44,689 bases of DNA, taken from contig NZ_CP026498.1 of NCBI RefSeq assembly GCF_002953255.1, positions 982,254 through 1,026,942 on the forward strand, read 5' to 3'. The notes below the pieces were generated by a model. The model made no database searches, was not told the DNA's origin, and saw only the letters and a list, made by a program, of their open reading frames with translations. Each line of letters starts with the position of its first letter. The first letter of the stretch is position 1. Of this stretch, positions 16,529 through 27,691 are shown piece after piece. The translations under genes and the position numbers were made by a program. The stretch is from Streptomyces sp. CB01881. Lineage in GTDB: Bacteria > Actinomycetota > Actinomycetes > Streptomycetales > Streptomycetaceae.

Positions 16529-16580
16529 GGAGTCAGGTGAAGCGCACTGGCACCCATTCGATCAGTGGAGGTGTTTCGCG

Positions 16581-17015
16581 ATGCTGCTGCGCACCGACCC
16601 GTTCCGCGAGCTGGACCGTCTGACCCAGCAGTTCCTCAACACGACCGGCACCTGGTCGCGTCCGACGCCGATGCCGCTGGACGCCTACCGGGCCGGCGAC
16701 GAGTACGTCATCTGCTTCGACCTGCCGGGGGTTGACCCGGAGGCGATCGACATCGACGTCGAGCGGAACATGGTGACCGTCAAGGCCGAGCGCCGCCCGC
16801 GCCAGGAAGGCGAGGGCATCAAGTGGGAGCTGTCCGAGCGCCCGCTCGGCGTGTTCTCCCGCCAGGTCATGCTCTCCGACACCCTCGACCCCTCCGGGAT
16901 CACCGCCGACTACGACGCCGGCGTGCTGACCCTGAAGATCCCGGTCGCCGAGAAGGCCAAGCCCCGCAAGGTCGCGATCAGCCACAGCGGCGACCGCAAG
17001 CAGATCCAGGCCTGA
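16581..17015 (+). CDS. hsp18: Small heat-shock protein Hsp18 (Hsp20 family)
   Basis: 144 aa from ATG16581 with TGGAGG upstream. An N-terminal [18 protein letters not shown] motif precedes an alpha-crystallin domain (about residues 35-130) with [29 protein letters not shown], and the [11 protein letters not shown] core followed by a short basic tail. ATP-independent holdase that keeps heat-denatured proteins soluble for DnaK/ClpB, both encoded downstream. Regulated by the divergent RheA-like protein. Confidence 0.9.
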   Translation: MLLRTDPFRELDRLTQQFLNTTGTWSRPTPMPLDAYRAGDEYVICFDLPGVDPEAIDIDVERNMVTVKAERRPRQEGEGIKWELSERPLGVFSRQVMLSDTLDPSGITADYDAGVLTLKIPVAEKAKPRKVAISHSGDRKQIQA

Positions 17016-17069
17016 CCGGCCCCCGATGCCGTTCCGCGCCGCCCCTGATCTCTCCCCCCTCGATCAAAA

Positions 17070-17105
17070 GGGGCGGCCGGAACACCCCCGACCGCAGGCC
17101 GCCCC
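17070..17105 (+). terminator. Possible terminator after hsp18
   Basis: Arms GGGGCGGCC (17070-17078) and GGCCGCCCC (17097-17105) are perfectly complementary over 9 bp with an 18-nt loop. It is weaker than the other hairpins in this window because of the long loop. Confidence 0.4.
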
Positions 17106-17143
17106 CGCCCGGACCGGCCTGCCCACAGCGACGCGGAAACGCC

Positions 17144-17437
17144 ATGAACGGCCAGAGCAACCAACCCTTCATCGTGCGGGCCAACGGCGAGATCGACCTC
17201 GACACCGCCCCCGCGCTGCGTCGTACTCTGGCCGCCGCGCTCGAGTCGCACCGGGAGGTGGTGCTCGATCTGTCGGAGGTGACGTTCATGGACTGCGCGG
17301 GCCTGGGCGCCCTCGTCCGGGCCCGCAACCAGGCCGACCGCAGCGGCAGGCGCCTGGTCCTGCACGACGCCGGGCGCCGCGTCGTCCGGCTGCTGAAGCT
17401 CACCAGTCTGTACCGGCGCCTGGCCGTCGATCCCTGA
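17144..17437 (+). CDS. STAS-domain anti-sigma-factor antagonist-like protein
   Basis: 97 aa, a single STAS domain: IVRANGEIDLDTAPALRRTL, VVLDLSEVTFMDCAGLGALV and RLVLHDAGRRVVRLLKLTSL. Such proteins sequester anti-sigma kinases when unphosphorylated. The usual phosphoacceptor motif D-S-S/T-G reads D-C-A-G here (MDCAGLG), so the standard switch residue is absent. The protein may be constitutively active or signal by another route, perhaps redox through the Cys. It sits between hsp18 and the DUF2267 gene on the plus strand. Confidence 0.8.
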   Translation: MNGQSNQPFIVRANGEIDLDTAPALRRTLAAALESHREVVLDLSEVTFMDCAGLGALVRARNQADRSGRRLVLHDAGRRVVRLLKLTSLYRRLAVDP

Positions 17438-17488
17438 CTGTCGGCGGGCGACGCCCGGGCCGGCCCTTGGGACGGAGGGAGAACCGCG

Positions 17489-17893
17489 ATGACTCTTCGA
17501 TGGGAGGCGTTCCTGGAGGAGGTCCGGGAACGCGGTGAGTACGCCACCCCGCAGGAGGCCGAGCGCGCGGCCCGGGTCGTCCTGGCCCTACTGGGCGCCC
17601 ACCTGGTCGGCGACGTGCGCGCCGAACTGGCCGCCCGCCTGCCGGAGACCATGGCCCTGATCCTGCTCAACCCCTTGCAGACTGCCGAGCCGCTCAGCCC
17701 GGAACGGTTCGTGCGCGCCACCGCCGCTTGGATCGAGGGCGCCACCGAAGCCACGGCCCTGTGGGACATCGGCGCCGTCCTCAGCACGGTGGCCGACGCC
17801 GCCGGCGAGGACCTCACCGGGCGCGTCCTGCTCCAGTTGCCGCCCGGCTACGACCTGCTGTTCGGCCGGCCGACTGCAGGGACACGACCCTGA
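17489..17893 (+). CDS. DUF2267-family protein
   Basis: 134 aa with GGACGGAGGGAG before ATG17489. It begins with the DUF2267 signature (WEAFLEEVRERGEYATPQEA, ARVVLALLGAHLVGDVRAEL, LAARLPETMALILL) and ends with a GEDLTGRVLLQLPPGYDLLF segment. The family is soluble, helical and of unknown biochemical role, often found in actinomycete stress or general-response loci together with Hsp20 and universal-stress proteins. That co-occurrence fits the present position. Confidence 0.8.
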   Translation: MTLRWEAFLEEVRERGEYATPQEAERAARVVLALLGAHLVGDVRAELAARLPETMALILLNPLQTAEPLSPERFVRATAAWIEGATEATALWDIGAVLSTVADAAGEDLTGRVLLQLPPGYDLLFGRPTAGTRP

Positions 17894-17954
17894 CCACTCC
17901 CCTCACCCCGGCCGCGGGCCCGCGGCCGGCCAGCCCCTGGAAGGCTCCACGGTC

Positions 17955-18035
17955 ATGACCCGCTACCGCCACCTTCTCCAGCAGGTCCGCGCTGAACTTT
18001 CCCGCCGGAAGACAACCGAGGGCTCGTACCGCTGA
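17955..18035 (+). other. 26-codon open frame, possible DUF2267 gene relic
   Basis: ATG17955 opens MTRYRHLLQQVRAELSRR and ends at TGA18035. The start resembles the N-terminus of DUF2267 proteins, and the surrounding 17894-18212 holds no other credible gene. It may be a tiny gene or the end of a decayed paralogue. Confidence 0.3.
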
Positions 18036-18212
18036 GTTCGCGTCTTGGACCCGCGGGAGGCCGGGAGTCGCGTCAGCCGATCTGTGGCAGGTCCTCGAAC
18101 GAAGGGCCGGGCCACCACCGCGCGGCGCTTGCCCGGAGGCGGTCTGACGGTGACGGAGCGGCTGCTCACAGGATCGTCACCCAAAGTGGCCTCCACGGGG
18201 CTCGCCCGCGAC

Positions 18213-20078
18213 TCAACGCGGTGGGTCGAGCACGTTGCGGATGTGGGTGGCAATGTGCAGATTGAGGCGTGTCTCGACGACGCCGAGGTCGTGGCCGGTG
18301 ATCTCGCCGATGCGCTGGAGGCGGTAGCGGACCGTGCTGCGGTGGATGAGGAGCATCTCAGAGGTCGCGTCGTAGCTGCAGCCGCTCTCCAGGTAGCGCG
18401 AGAGCGTCATCACCAGCTCGGTGTGGTGCTGGGCGTCGTAGTCCAGCAGCCGGCCCAGCCATACGTGGACGAAGAGGTCGGCTTCCCGCTCGCCTTCGCC
18501 GGTGCCCATCATGCGGCACAGGCCCAGCTCGTCGAAGGCGGTGCTGCCGTACGGGTCCTGGGAACGGCGGCGGACGGCGAGGGCACGGACGGCCTCGTCG
18601 TAGGAGTGCGGCAGATCGGCGAGGACCTCGCACTGGCCGCCGACCCCGATCGCGCCTGCGCCGGTGCCCAGGCCCTCTGAGACGGCCTTGTACAGCTCGT
18701 CCCCGAGATGACGCGGGTCCTCACCGGCCACCAGGACGACCGCTGTCGCGCCACGAGAGCCGATGAGCACGTCCCGGCGCAACCGCTCCGCCGCCCGTGT
18801 CACCGCGTCGCAGAGCGCGGCCCCCTCGGGTGCCCCTGGCCACTCCAGTACGGCGACCTTGTGCGGCCGGTGCAGGTCGTGGCCCAGGGCTGCTGCCTGG
18901 GTGAAGGCGTCCTTGGTCCCCTCACCTGAGACCAGCCGGTCGACCAGGTCGCGGCACAGCGCGGGCTCCAGCTCGGCCAGTCTGCGCTCGTGGAAGAGAA
19001 GGGGAGCCAGGAGCCGGGCGGCCTGTTCGAGCGCCGATGTGTCCGCTTCCGCCGCCCGCCGGTCCGGATCATCCAGCACGATGACACCGAGCAGGTCTCC
19101 CGCCATTTCTATGGGCATGACCAGTCGGTCACGGTCCCGGACGGCGCCGGGCTGGCGCCGCGCGCGGTGCATCAGGGCGTCCCGGCGCCGGTCCTCCGAC
19201 TCGGGGCGGGTTCCGCTGCCGACTCCCCTCTGGGGGCCGCCCGCGCAGGGACCTGCCCAGGCCCGGGGGTTGCCGAAGCTGTCCTCGGTGAGGGTCGCGA
19301 ATCCTGTGTGCTCGTGCAGGGCCTGGAGGATTCCCGCCTCGCCTCTGCCGGAGACAGCGGCGCGGGAGAGCGCCTCATAGGTGGCGAGCCGCGAGGCCAG
19401 GGCGGAGGCAGTCCTCCTACCGAGGGCCACGGTGGGTGAGCCGTTCTCGGGCTCCGGCAGGTTCCCGGTATCGGACAGGTCCCCGCTCACCGGTATGTCC
19501 CCGGACCCGGCGGCCGGCTCGCCCCGGTGCCCGGTGAGGCGTGCGAGGACTGTCCCGGTCTGCCGCGCGAGCAGATCGGTCATAGCGGTCTCTTCAGCCG
19601 AGGGTGTGGTCGGGGACCGGACGACGAGATAGCCGAGGCAGGTTTCCCGGTACCGCAGTGCGATGGCCCACGCCCACGGTCCGCCCAGCTTGTGCAGGTG
19701 GTGGCTGCGGCCGTCCAGGGAGTCGATCCGCCGGTCGAGCAGGTCGGCGGCCACCACGTCGGCAGCGGCTGCTTCACCCGGGGCTCCGCCGGTTGGGCCC
19801 GCCTCGGGTTCCCGCGCCGCATCCCCGGGCCGGGCGACCGCGGTGGAAGCCGCCCGGAGTGGTGGGCAGCGCCGCGCCAGACCGTTGTGGACGGCATAGG
19901 CCGCTTCGGCGGTGAAAGGGCCGGTGGCGGCGATCGCCGCCATAGCCCCCCACAGCACCTCGCGCTCGTCCTCGCCGTCGAGCATGACCGTCACCAGGCG
20001 TAGCAGCGCGTGCTGCGCGGCCGCCGGCTGCGGGACGGGGAGGAGGGGGCCGGTGGTCGGAGAAGGCACGGCGTCCAT
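18213..20078 (-). CDS. PucR/CdaR-type transcriptional regulator with GAF-like region
   Basis: 621 aa. The N-terminal 170 residues and a second block at 225-360 resemble GAF-type sensory domains ([20 protein letters not shown]). Residues 395-520 fit the CdaR GGDEF-like segment. The C-terminal 60 residues are the PucR helix-turn-helix: [40 protein letters not shown]. PucR-type proteins activate or repress adjacent catabolic or stress genes in response to small ligands. It is divergent from the dnaK operon across 233 bp, which makes that operon a candidate target, but its ligand and target are unknown. Confidence 0.82.
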   Translation of the reverse strand: MDAVPSPTTGPLLPVPQPAAAQHALLRLVTVMLDGEDEREVLWGAMAAIAATGPFTAEAAYAVHNGLARRCPPLRAASTAVARPGDAAREPEAGPTGGAPGEAAAADVVAADLLDRRIDSLDGRSHHLHKLGGPWAWAIALRYRETCLGYLVVRSPTTPSAEETAMTDLLARQTGTVLARLTGHRGEPAAGSGDIPVSGDLSDTGNLPEPENGSPTVALGRRTASALASRLATYEALSRAAVSGRGEAGILQALHEHTGFATLTEDSFGNPRAWAGPCAGGPQRGVGSGTRPESEDRRRDALMHRARRQPGAVRDRDRLVMPIEMAGDLLGVIVLDDPDRRAAEADTSALEQAARLLAPLLFHERRLAELEPALCRDLVDRLVSGEGTKDAFTQAAALGHDLHRPHKVAVLEWPGAPEGAALCDAVTRAAERLRRDVLIGSRGATAVVLVAGEDPRHLGDELYKAVSEGLGTGAGAIGVGGQCEVLADLPHSYDEAVRALAVRRRSQDPYGSTAFDELGLCRMMGTGEGEREADLFVHVWLGRLLDYDAQHHTELVMTLSRYLESGCSYDATSEMLLIHRSTVRYRLQRIGEITGHDLGVVETRLNLHIATHIRNVLDPPR

Positions 20079-20151
20079 GGCAGGTCCATGTGCGGCTCGG
20101 AAGTCCTTACCGTCTACCCGCTACGCCGCTCGACACACGTTCCCACGATGT

Positions 20152-20175
20152 CCGGTCCCTGTCCTCGGGGACCGG
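20152..20175. repeat. Inverted repeat in the PucR-dnaK intergenic region
   Basis: ccggtccc (20152-20159) and gggaccgg (20168-20175) pair perfectly around an 8-nt loop. It could be an operator for the divergent regulator or part of the dnaK leader RNA. Confidence 0.45.
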
Positions 20176-20239
20176 AACCGCAGCGCGGATTGGTCCTGCC
20201 GAGGCGAGGAAGTGCGCCGCGTACCGCGCGAGGCTGCTA

Positions 20240-20269
20240 CCAGGTGTGGTACGCCGTCCGTACGCCTGG
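20240..20269 (+). repeat. Leader hairpin upstream of dnaK
   Basis: ccagg...cctgg outer arms and GTACG-N5-CGTAC inner arms form one imperfect hairpin with a 3-4-nt bulge, 43 nt before the dnaK start. Its function is unknown; it does not cover the ribosome-binding site at 20299-20305. Confidence 0.4.
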
Positions 20270-20311
20270 CTGCCCGCCGACCGGTCCCGCGTCGCGACGG
20301 AGGAGATTCCC

Positions 20312-22225
<1,914 letters not shown>

Positions 22226-22234
22226 GGCGGCGAC

Positions 22235-22807
22235 ATGTCCGATCAGGAACAGACGCGTCCCGCCGAGGACCGCTCCCCTCCCGAGCCCGAGCAGACGTCG
22301 CCCGAGCAGACGCCCACACCGCAGACGATCCCACGGGCCCCCGGGGCCGGGGAGCAGGAGCAGCCGCCCCGCCGCCCCGAGGTCGAGGAGCTGGAGGATC
22401 GGTGGCGGCGAGCCCTCGCCGACCTCGACAACCTCCGCAAGCGTTACGCCCGTGAGCTTCCCCGGGAACGGGAGGCTGAGCGGGCCAAGGTGGCCGCGGC
22501 GTTCCTCCCGGTCGTCGACAACCTCGAACTGGCCCTCGCCCACGCGGGCGCCGACGACCCCGGCACGATCGTCAGCGGAGTCCGGGCGGTACGCGACCAG
22601 GCCGTCGAGGTGCTGCGAAGCCTCGGCTACCCCCGTTACGACGAGACCGGCGTCCCCTTCCAGCCCGAGCAGCACGAGGTGGTGTCCGTGGTGGACGAAC
22701 CGGACACAACCGCGGGCACCGTCGTCCAGGTGCTGCGGCCCGGGTACGGCGAACCCGGCCACCAGCTGCGGCCGGCCGCGGTAGCGGTCAGCCGCAAGTG
22801 GGAGTGA
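22235..22807 (+). CDS. grpE: GrpE nucleotide-exchange factor
   Basis: 190 aa, starting 9 nt after dnaK. A disordered Pro/Glu/Gln-rich N-terminus (1-50) precedes the long helix ([20 protein letters not shown]) and the GrpE core: [19 protein letters not shown]-like VEVLRSLGY, and the head domain [18 protein letters not shown]. It releases ADP from DnaK. The order dnaK-grpE-dnaJ is the classical actinobacterial one. Confidence 0.92.
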   Translation: MSDQEQTRPAEDRSPPEPEQTSPEQTPTPQTIPRAPGAGEQEQPPRRPEVEELEDRWRRALADLDNLRKRYARELPREREAERAKVAAAFLPVVDNLELALAHAGADDPGTIVSGVRAVRDQAVEVLRSLGYPRYDETGVPFQPEQHEVVSVVDEPDTTAGTVVQVLRPGYGEPGHQLRPAAVAVSRKWE

Positions 22808-22814
22808 GGCCGCC

Positions 22815-23792
22815 ATGGCAGACGACTACTACGCGGTGCTGGGCGTCCCCCGCACCGCCGGCGCCGCCGAGATCCAGCAGGCGTTCCGTACCCTGGCCCG
22901 CCGCTACCACCCGGACGTCAACCGTGATCCGGCCGCAGAGGAGCGCTTCAAGCAGATCAACGAGGCGTACAGCGTGCTGTCCGACCCCGACACCCGGTCC
23001 CGCTACGACCGCTTCGGCCCCGACTTCCGGCAGATTCCGAAGGACTACGACGAGCGTGTCGCGGCCGGCCAGGGCTTCGGCGGCGGAGCCGGCGCGTACC
23101 GCGGCAGTCCCTTCGGAGGCACCCGGGGCGCCGACCGGGCAGGCGCCCGGACCTGGACGGAGACCGGCTTCGACGCCTCTGGCGTGGACTTCGAAGATCT
23201 CTTCGGAGGGATGTTCGGCGGCCGGGCGGGGGGCGCCGGACGGGGCAGCCCCATCCCCGGCGCGGACCAGGAGGCCGAACTCACGCTCAGTGTGGAGGAG
23301 GCGTACCGCGGCGGCCGGCGGAAGATCACCCTCGGCGGTCCCGGCGGGGAACGCAGCTACGACGTCACCATCCCGGCCGGCGTCGTCGATGGGCAGCGCA
23401 TTCGGCTCGCGGGGGAGGGCGGCCGAGGCCGCGGCCCGGGTTCCGCCGGGGATCTCTATCTGGTGGTCCGCATCGCCCCCCATCCCCGCTATCGGCTCGT
23501 CGGGCGCGACATCCACGTCGAACTGCCGGTTACCGCCTGGGAGGCCGCGCTAGGGGCGACGGTGCCGGTCTCCGGTCCGGGCGGGACGGTCAAGGTGCAT
23601 GTGCCGCCCGGTACCTCCACCGGCCGCAGGCTGCGGCTGCGCAGCGAGGGGATGCCCGACCCCAAAGGTTCCCCCGGTCACCTCTACGCCGAAATCCAGG
23701 TGATGGTGCCGCCCTCGCCCAGCCCGCGCGAGCGCGAGCTGTTCGAGGAACTGGCCGCCGTCTCCTCCTTCGACCCGAGGAAGCAGACATGA
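22815..23792 (+). CDS. J-domain co-chaperone, CbpA/DnaJ type II
   Basis: 325 aa. The J domain occupies residues 1-70 with HPD at 32-34 and a normal QINEAYSVLSDPDTRSRYD helix. A Gly/Phe-rich linker follows (residues 75-140), then the two C-terminal beta domains (SVEEAYRGGRRKITL; ELPVTAWEAALGATVPV; GHLYAEIQVMVP). The CxxCxGxG zinc-finger repeats of DnaJ are absent, so this is a CbpA-like type II co-chaperone. It stimulates DnaK ATPase and delivers clients. Its stop overlaps the next start by 4 nt (ATGA). Confidence 0.92.
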   Translation: MADDYYAVLGVPRTAGAAEIQQAFRTLARRYHPDVNRDPAAEERFKQINEAYSVLSDPDTRSRYDRFGPDFRQIPKDYDERVAAGQGFGGGAGAYRGSPFGGTRGADRAGARTWTETGFDASGVDFEDLFGGMFGGRAGGAGRGSPIPGADQEAELTLSVEEAYRGGRRKITLGGPGGERSYDVTIPAGVVDGQRIRLAGEGGRGRGPGSAGDLYLVVRIAPHPRYRLVGRDIHVELPVTAWEAALGATVPVSGPGGTVKVHVPPGTSTGRRLRLRSEGMPDPKGSPGHLYAEIQVMVPPSPSPRERELFEELAAVSSFDPRKQT

Positions 23793-24178
23793 GAGCCGAA
23801 CAGCGTTCTCCCGCCGAAGGCACCGGACAGCCCGGCACCAGGGCTGCCTATCCCCTGGTGCGGGTCTACCGAACCAGCCCCGGCCCCTATCAGCTCCCCA
23901 TGGCCGGAGTGGCCAGCAGGAGTGGACTGCCGCCCGAACTCGTCAGCCGCTTCGTCGCCCTCGGGCTGGTGGACGCCGAGCGTGATGCCCGGGGCCGGCT
24001 GTGGTTCCGGCCGAGCGCGCCGTCGGCCATCGCCCGGGTGCAGCGGCTACGGACCGGACTGGGCCTCAACTACGCGGCCATCGGCGTCGTCCTGGACCTG
24101 CTCGACCGCATCGAACGCCTGGAAATCGCACTGCGGCGCAGCGAACGAGCCGCCAAGGAGCCCACACCATGGACATGA
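23789..24178 (+). CDS. MerR-like chaperone modulator (CbpM/HspR-related)
   Basis: 129 aa overlapping cbpA by 4 nt and clpB by 10 nt. An N-terminal [18 protein letters not shown] strand region is followed by a MerR-type winged helix ([40 protein letters not shown]) and a C-terminal helix ([18 protein letters not shown]). HspR of streptomycetes sits at the same place in the main dnaK operon and represses it. CbpM of Proteobacteria binds CbpA. This protein is shorter in its DNA-binding wing than HspR, so either role is possible. No HAIR operator is seen upstream of the operon, which favours the modulator or a different operator. Confidence 0.75.
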   Translation: MRAEQRSPAEGTGQPGTRAAYPLVRVYRTSPGPYQLPMAGVASRSGLPPELVSRFVALGLVDAERDARGRLWFRPSAPSAIARVQRLRTGLGLNYAAIGVVLDLLDRIERLEIALRRSERAAKEPTPWT

Positions 24179-26793
24179 ATCGCCTCACCCAGAAGTCCCA
24201 GGAAGCGCTGCAGGAAGCGCAGAGCGTCGCGGTACGGATGGGCCAGACCGAGGTCGACGGGGAGCATCTGCTGCTGGCCCTGCTCGATCAGCAAGACGGC
24301 CTGACCACCCGTCTGCTGGCCGGTGCCGGCGCAGACCCGGCAGCCCTACGGGCCGCCGTCGAGGCCGATCTCGCCAAGCGTCCGCGCACGACCGGTCCGG
24401 GCGCCGCCCCCGGCCGAGTGATGGTGACCCAGCGGCTGGCCCGACTGCTCGACACCGCGGAGCAGGAGGCCAAGCGGCTCAAGGACGAGTACGTCTCCAC
24501 CGAGCACCTGGTGCTGGCCCTGGTGGACGAGGGTTCGATCACCGCAGCCGGCCGGCGGCTCGGTGAACAGGGCGTCAACAAGGACTCCTTCCTCACCGCC
24601 CTCACCACAGTGCGCGGGAATCAACGGGTCACCTCCGCCAATCCTGAGGAAGCGTACGAGGCCCTCGAGAAGTACGGGCGCGACCTCGTTGTCGAGGCCC
24701 GCAGCGGTCGCCTCGACCCGGTGATCGGGCGTGACGCAGAGATCCGGCGGGTGATCCAGATCCTCAGCCGCAAGAGCAAGAACAACCCGGTGCTGATCGG
24801 CGAACCGGGCGTCGGCAAGACCGCCATCGTGGAGGGCCTGGCCCAGCGGATCGTGCGCGGCGACGTGCCGGAAGGGCTGCGGGACAAGACGGTGTTCTCG
24901 CTCGACATGGGCTCGCTGGTGGCCGGGGCGAAATACCGCGGCGAGTTCGAGGAGCGCCTCAAGGCCGTGCTGTCCGAAGTCAAGGGAGCCGAGGGCCGGA
25001 TCCTGCTGTTCGTGGACGAGCTGCACACCGTCGTCGGGGCCGGTGCCGCCGAGGGCGCGATGGACGCGGGCAACATGCTCAAGCCGATGCTGGCGCGCGG
25101 CGAGCTGCACATGATCGGCGCCACCACGCTGGACGAGTACCGCAAGCACATCGAGTCCGACGCGGCCCTGGAACGCCGCTTCCAGACGGTCCAGGTGGAC
25201 GAGCCGACCGTCGAGGACGCGATCTCCATCCTGCGCGGCATCCGGGAGCGACTGGAGATCTTCCACGGCGTCAAGATCCAGGACGGCGCACTGGTCGCAG
25301 CCGCCACCCTCAGCCACCGCTACATCAGCGACCGCTTCCTCCCGGACAAGGCCATCGACCTGGTCGACGAGGCCTGCGCGCGGCTGCGGACCGAGATCGA
25401 CTCCATGCCCGCCGAACTCGACGAACTCACCCGCCGGGCCACCCGGCTGGAGATCGAGGAGGCCGCGCTGGACCTTGAAACCGACCCGGCCAGCCGCGCC
25501 CGCCTGGAGGACCTGCGGCGTGAACTGGCCGATCTGCGGGGCGAGGTGGACGCCAAGCACGCCCAGTGGGAGGCCGAGCGCCAGGCCATCCGCAAGGTCC
25601 AGGAACTGCGCCAGAAACTGGAACGCGCCCGGCAGGAGGCCGAGCAGGCCGAACGAGCCTACGATCTCAACCGGGCCGCCCAACTGCGCTACGGAACCGT
25701 CAGCGAACTGGAGCGCCGGCTGGCCGCTGAGGAGGAACAGCTCGCCAACAAGCAGGGCGAGAGCCGGATGCTGCGTGAGGTGGTGACCGCCGAGGAGATC
25801 GCTGAGATCGTCTCCGCGTGGACCGGCATCCCCGTCACCCGGCTCCAGGAGGGCGAGCGGCAGAAGCTGCTCAGGTTGGACGAGATCCTGCGCGAGCGGG
25901 TCGTGGGCCAGGACGAGGCCGTCCAGCTCGTCGCCGACGCGGTGATCCGGGCCCGCTCCGGGGTACGCGACCCGCGCCGGCCGATCGGCTCGTTCATCTT
26001 CCTCGGCCCGACCGGCGTCGGGAAGACCGAGCTGGCCAAGACGCTGGCCGCCGCATTGTTCGACAGCGAGAGCAACATGATCCGCCTCGACATGAGCGAG
26101 TACCAGGAGCGGCACACCGTCAGCCGCCTGGTCGGCGCGCCCCCCGGATACGTAGGCTACGAGGAGGGCGGTCAGCTGACCGAGGCGGTGCGTCGCAAGC
26201 CGTACTCGGTCGTCCTGTTCGACGAGATCGAGAAGGCGCACGCCGACGTCTTCAACACGCTGCTCCAGGTGCTGGACGACGGCAGGATCACCGACGCGCA
26301 GGGCCGTACCGTCGACTTCCGCAACACCGTCATCATCATGACCTCGAACCTGGGCTCCCAGCATCTGCTCCAGGACGCCACCCAGGCCGGCGAGATCAAG
26401 CCTGAGGTGCGGGACCTGGTGATGGGCGAACTCAACGGCCATTTCCGGCCCGAGTTCCTCAACCGGGTGGACGACATCGTGCTCTTCCACCCGCTCGGCA
26501 TCGCGCAGATCGAGCGCATCGTCGACCTGCTGCTGGAGGACCTGCGCCACCGCCTCGCCGAGCAGCGGATCGACCTGGTACTCACCGAGGACGCCCGCCG
26601 GCTGATCGCGGCCGAGGGCTACGACCCGGTCTACGGCGCCCGGCCGCTGCGCCGCTTCATCGCGCACGAGGTCGAGACCAGGATCGGCCGCGCGTTGCTC
26701 AGCGGCGAGGCACGCGAAGGCGTGACCATCCTGGTCGACGCCAGGGCCGCAGAACTGACCGTCACCCTCCAGGACGAGCTGCAGGAGCGGTGA
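24169..26793 (+). CDS. clpB: ClpB disaggregase
   Basis: 874 aa from ATG24169 (AAGGAG at 24155-24160). The N domain (1-145) shows two Clp-N repeats. AAA-1 has Walker A GEPGVGKT at residues 211-218 and Walker [11 protein letters not shown]. The coiled-coil M domain spans about 420-535. AAA-2 has Walker A GPTGVGKT at 613-620, Walker [12 protein letters not shown] and [13 protein letters not shown]. The IGL/F ClpP-binding loop is not apparent, so this is ClpB rather than ClpA/C. It extracts polypeptides from aggregates with DnaK, whose genes are directly upstream; the next gene starts within its stop codon (TGATG). Confidence 0.95.
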   Translation: MDMNRLTQKSQEALQEAQSVAVRMGQTEVDGEHLLLALLDQQDGLTTRLLAGAGADPAALRAAVEADLAKRPRTTGPGAAPGRVMVTQRLARLLDTAEQEAKRLKDEYVSTEHLVLALVDEGSITAAGRRLGEQGVNKDSFLTALTTVRGNQRVTSANPEEAYEALEKYGRDLVVEARSGRLDPVIGRDAEIRRVIQILSRKSKNNPVLIGEPGVGKTAIVEGLAQRIVRGDVPEGLRDKTVFSLDMGSLVAGAKYRGEFEERLKAVLSEVKGAEGRILLFVDELHTVVGAGAAEGAMDAGNMLKPMLARGELHMIGATTLDEYRKHIESDAALERRFQTVQVDEPTVEDAISILRGIRERLEIFHGVKIQDGALVAAATLSHRYISDRFLPDKAIDLVDEACARLRTEIDSMPAELDELTRRATRLEIEEAALDLETDPASRARLEDLRRELADLRGEVDAKHAQWEAERQAIRKVQELRQKLERARQEAEQAERAYDLNRAAQLRYGTVSELERRLAAEEEQLANKQGESRMLREVVTAEEIAEIVSAWTGIPVTRLQEGERQKLLRLDEILRERVVGQDEAVQLVADAVIRARSGVRDPRRPIGSFIFLGPTGVGKTELAKTLAAALFDSESNMIRLDMSEYQERHTVSRLVGAPPGYVGYEEGGQLTEAVRRKPYSVVLFDEIEKAHADVFNTLLQVLDDGRITDAQGRTVDFRNTVIIMTSNLGSQHLLQDATQAGEIKPEVRDLVMGELNGHFRPEFLNRVDDIVLFHPLGIAQIERIVDLLLEDLRHRLAEQRIDLVLTEDARRLIAAEGYDPVYGARPLRRFIAHEVETRIGRALLSGEAREGVTILVDARAAELTVTLQDELQER

Positions 26794-27326
26794 TGACTAC
26801 TTCTCCAGAAGGCCGCGCCGCCCGCAGGGGCCGTGACGGCAGTACCGACGGCGCCGGGGCCTCGCTGCCGACGGTCGCCTGCGCCAACTGCGGCCGGACC
26901 AACCGTGTACCCGCCGCGGCGGAGGGCAGCCCGCGCTGCGGAAACTGCCGTGCCCCGCTGCCGTGGATCGCCGAAGCGGGCGACGCCGACTTCGGGGAGG
27001 TCGCCGAGCAGGCGAGCCTGCCCGTGCTCGTCGACCTCTGGGCCACCTGGTGCGGTCCCTGCCGAATGGTGAGCCCAGCCCTCGAACAGGTCGCCAAGGA
27101 TCTGGCCGGCCGGATCAAGCTCGTGAAGGTCGACATCGACAAGTCGCCGGCTCTGGCGCGGCGGTTCGAGGTCCAAGCCGTACCCACCCTGCTGATCCTC
27201 GACCATGGCAGGCCCGTCGCCCGCCAGACCGGAGCCGCGCCCGCCAACGCGCTGCGCCGGTGGGTGGGCGAGTCACTCTCGGCGCCCCGCGGACCGGCCG
27301 ACTCCACCTCCGGGAGGCCGCGATGA
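26793..27326 (+). CDS. trxC: Thioredoxin 2-like protein with N-terminal zinc ribbon
   Basis: 177 aa; its ATG shares one base with the clpB stop (TGATG), so translation is coupled. Residues 30-52 carry CANC and CGNC, the zinc-binding pairs of thioredoxin-2 proteins. The thioredoxin fold follows, with active site WCGPC (Cys87 and Cys90), VDIDKSPALARRFEVQAVPT and a cis-Pro in VPTLLIL. It reduces disulfides in clients. Zinc-ribbon thioredoxins are linked with oxidative and zinc-sensing stress response, and fusion of the gene into a disaggregase operon implies reduction of aggregated oxidised proteins. Confidence 0.88.
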   Translation: MTTSPEGRAARRGRDGSTDGAGASLPTVACANCGRTNRVPAAAEGSPRCGNCRAPLPWIAEAGDADFGEVAEQASLPVLVDLWATWCGPCRMVSPALEQVAKDLAGRIKLVKVDIDKSPALARRFEVQAVPTLLILDHGRPVARQTGAAPANALRRWVGESLSAPRGPADSTSGRPR

Positions 27327-27586
27327 CCAGCCTTCCCGACCCGCACCTGTCCATGGTTCGGCCCGTGGCGCCCAGAACACCGCAGGGTTGCGAGGACCGC
27401 CTGCGCACGGGGACTCCGTGGCTGCACCTGCGCCTGTGCCTGACCTGCGGCAACGTCGGCTGCTGCGACTCCTCGCCGATGCGGCACGCCTGCGTTCACG
27501 CGGCGACCCGCGGGCACCCGATTGTCCGGTCGTTCGAACGCGGCGAGGACTGGCGGTGGTGCTTCGTGCACGAGGCGATGGTCTGA
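27323..27586 (+). CDS. UBP-type zinc-finger protein
   Basis: 87 aa with a 4-nt overlap (ATGA) with the thioredoxin gene. The Cys/His pattern of a UBP zinc finger (GCEDRLRTG, HLRLCLTCGNVGCCDSS, HACVHAATRGHPIVRSFE, WRWCFVHEAMV) covers nearly the whole protein. In eukaryotes this domain binds the free C-terminal Gly-Gly of ubiquitin; bacterial copies have no established ligand. Its placement at the end of a chaperone/redox operon suggests an adaptor that recognises protein C-termini, or a redox/zinc protein acting with the flavoprotein downstream. Confidence 0.85.
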   Translation: MTSLPDPHLSMVRPVAPRTPQGCEDRLRTGTPWLHLRLCLTCGNVGCCDSSPMRHACVHAATRGHPIVRSFERGEDWRWCFVHEAMV

Positions 27587-27691
27587 GCCCGGCGTACTCG
27601 CCCGGCGTCTATTCCAGCACCATTGCTTCCGCCGCTGCTCTCCGCATCCGCCTTCCGCCTTCGCCTCCGTTTCCACCGAAGGGAGTGAATC

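Noticed and set aside
24346..26667. 773-codon minus-strand frame opposite clpB
   Set aside because: Shadow of clpB. The same applies to the 741-codon minus frame at 26762-28987 opposite the thioredoxin/flavoprotein genes.
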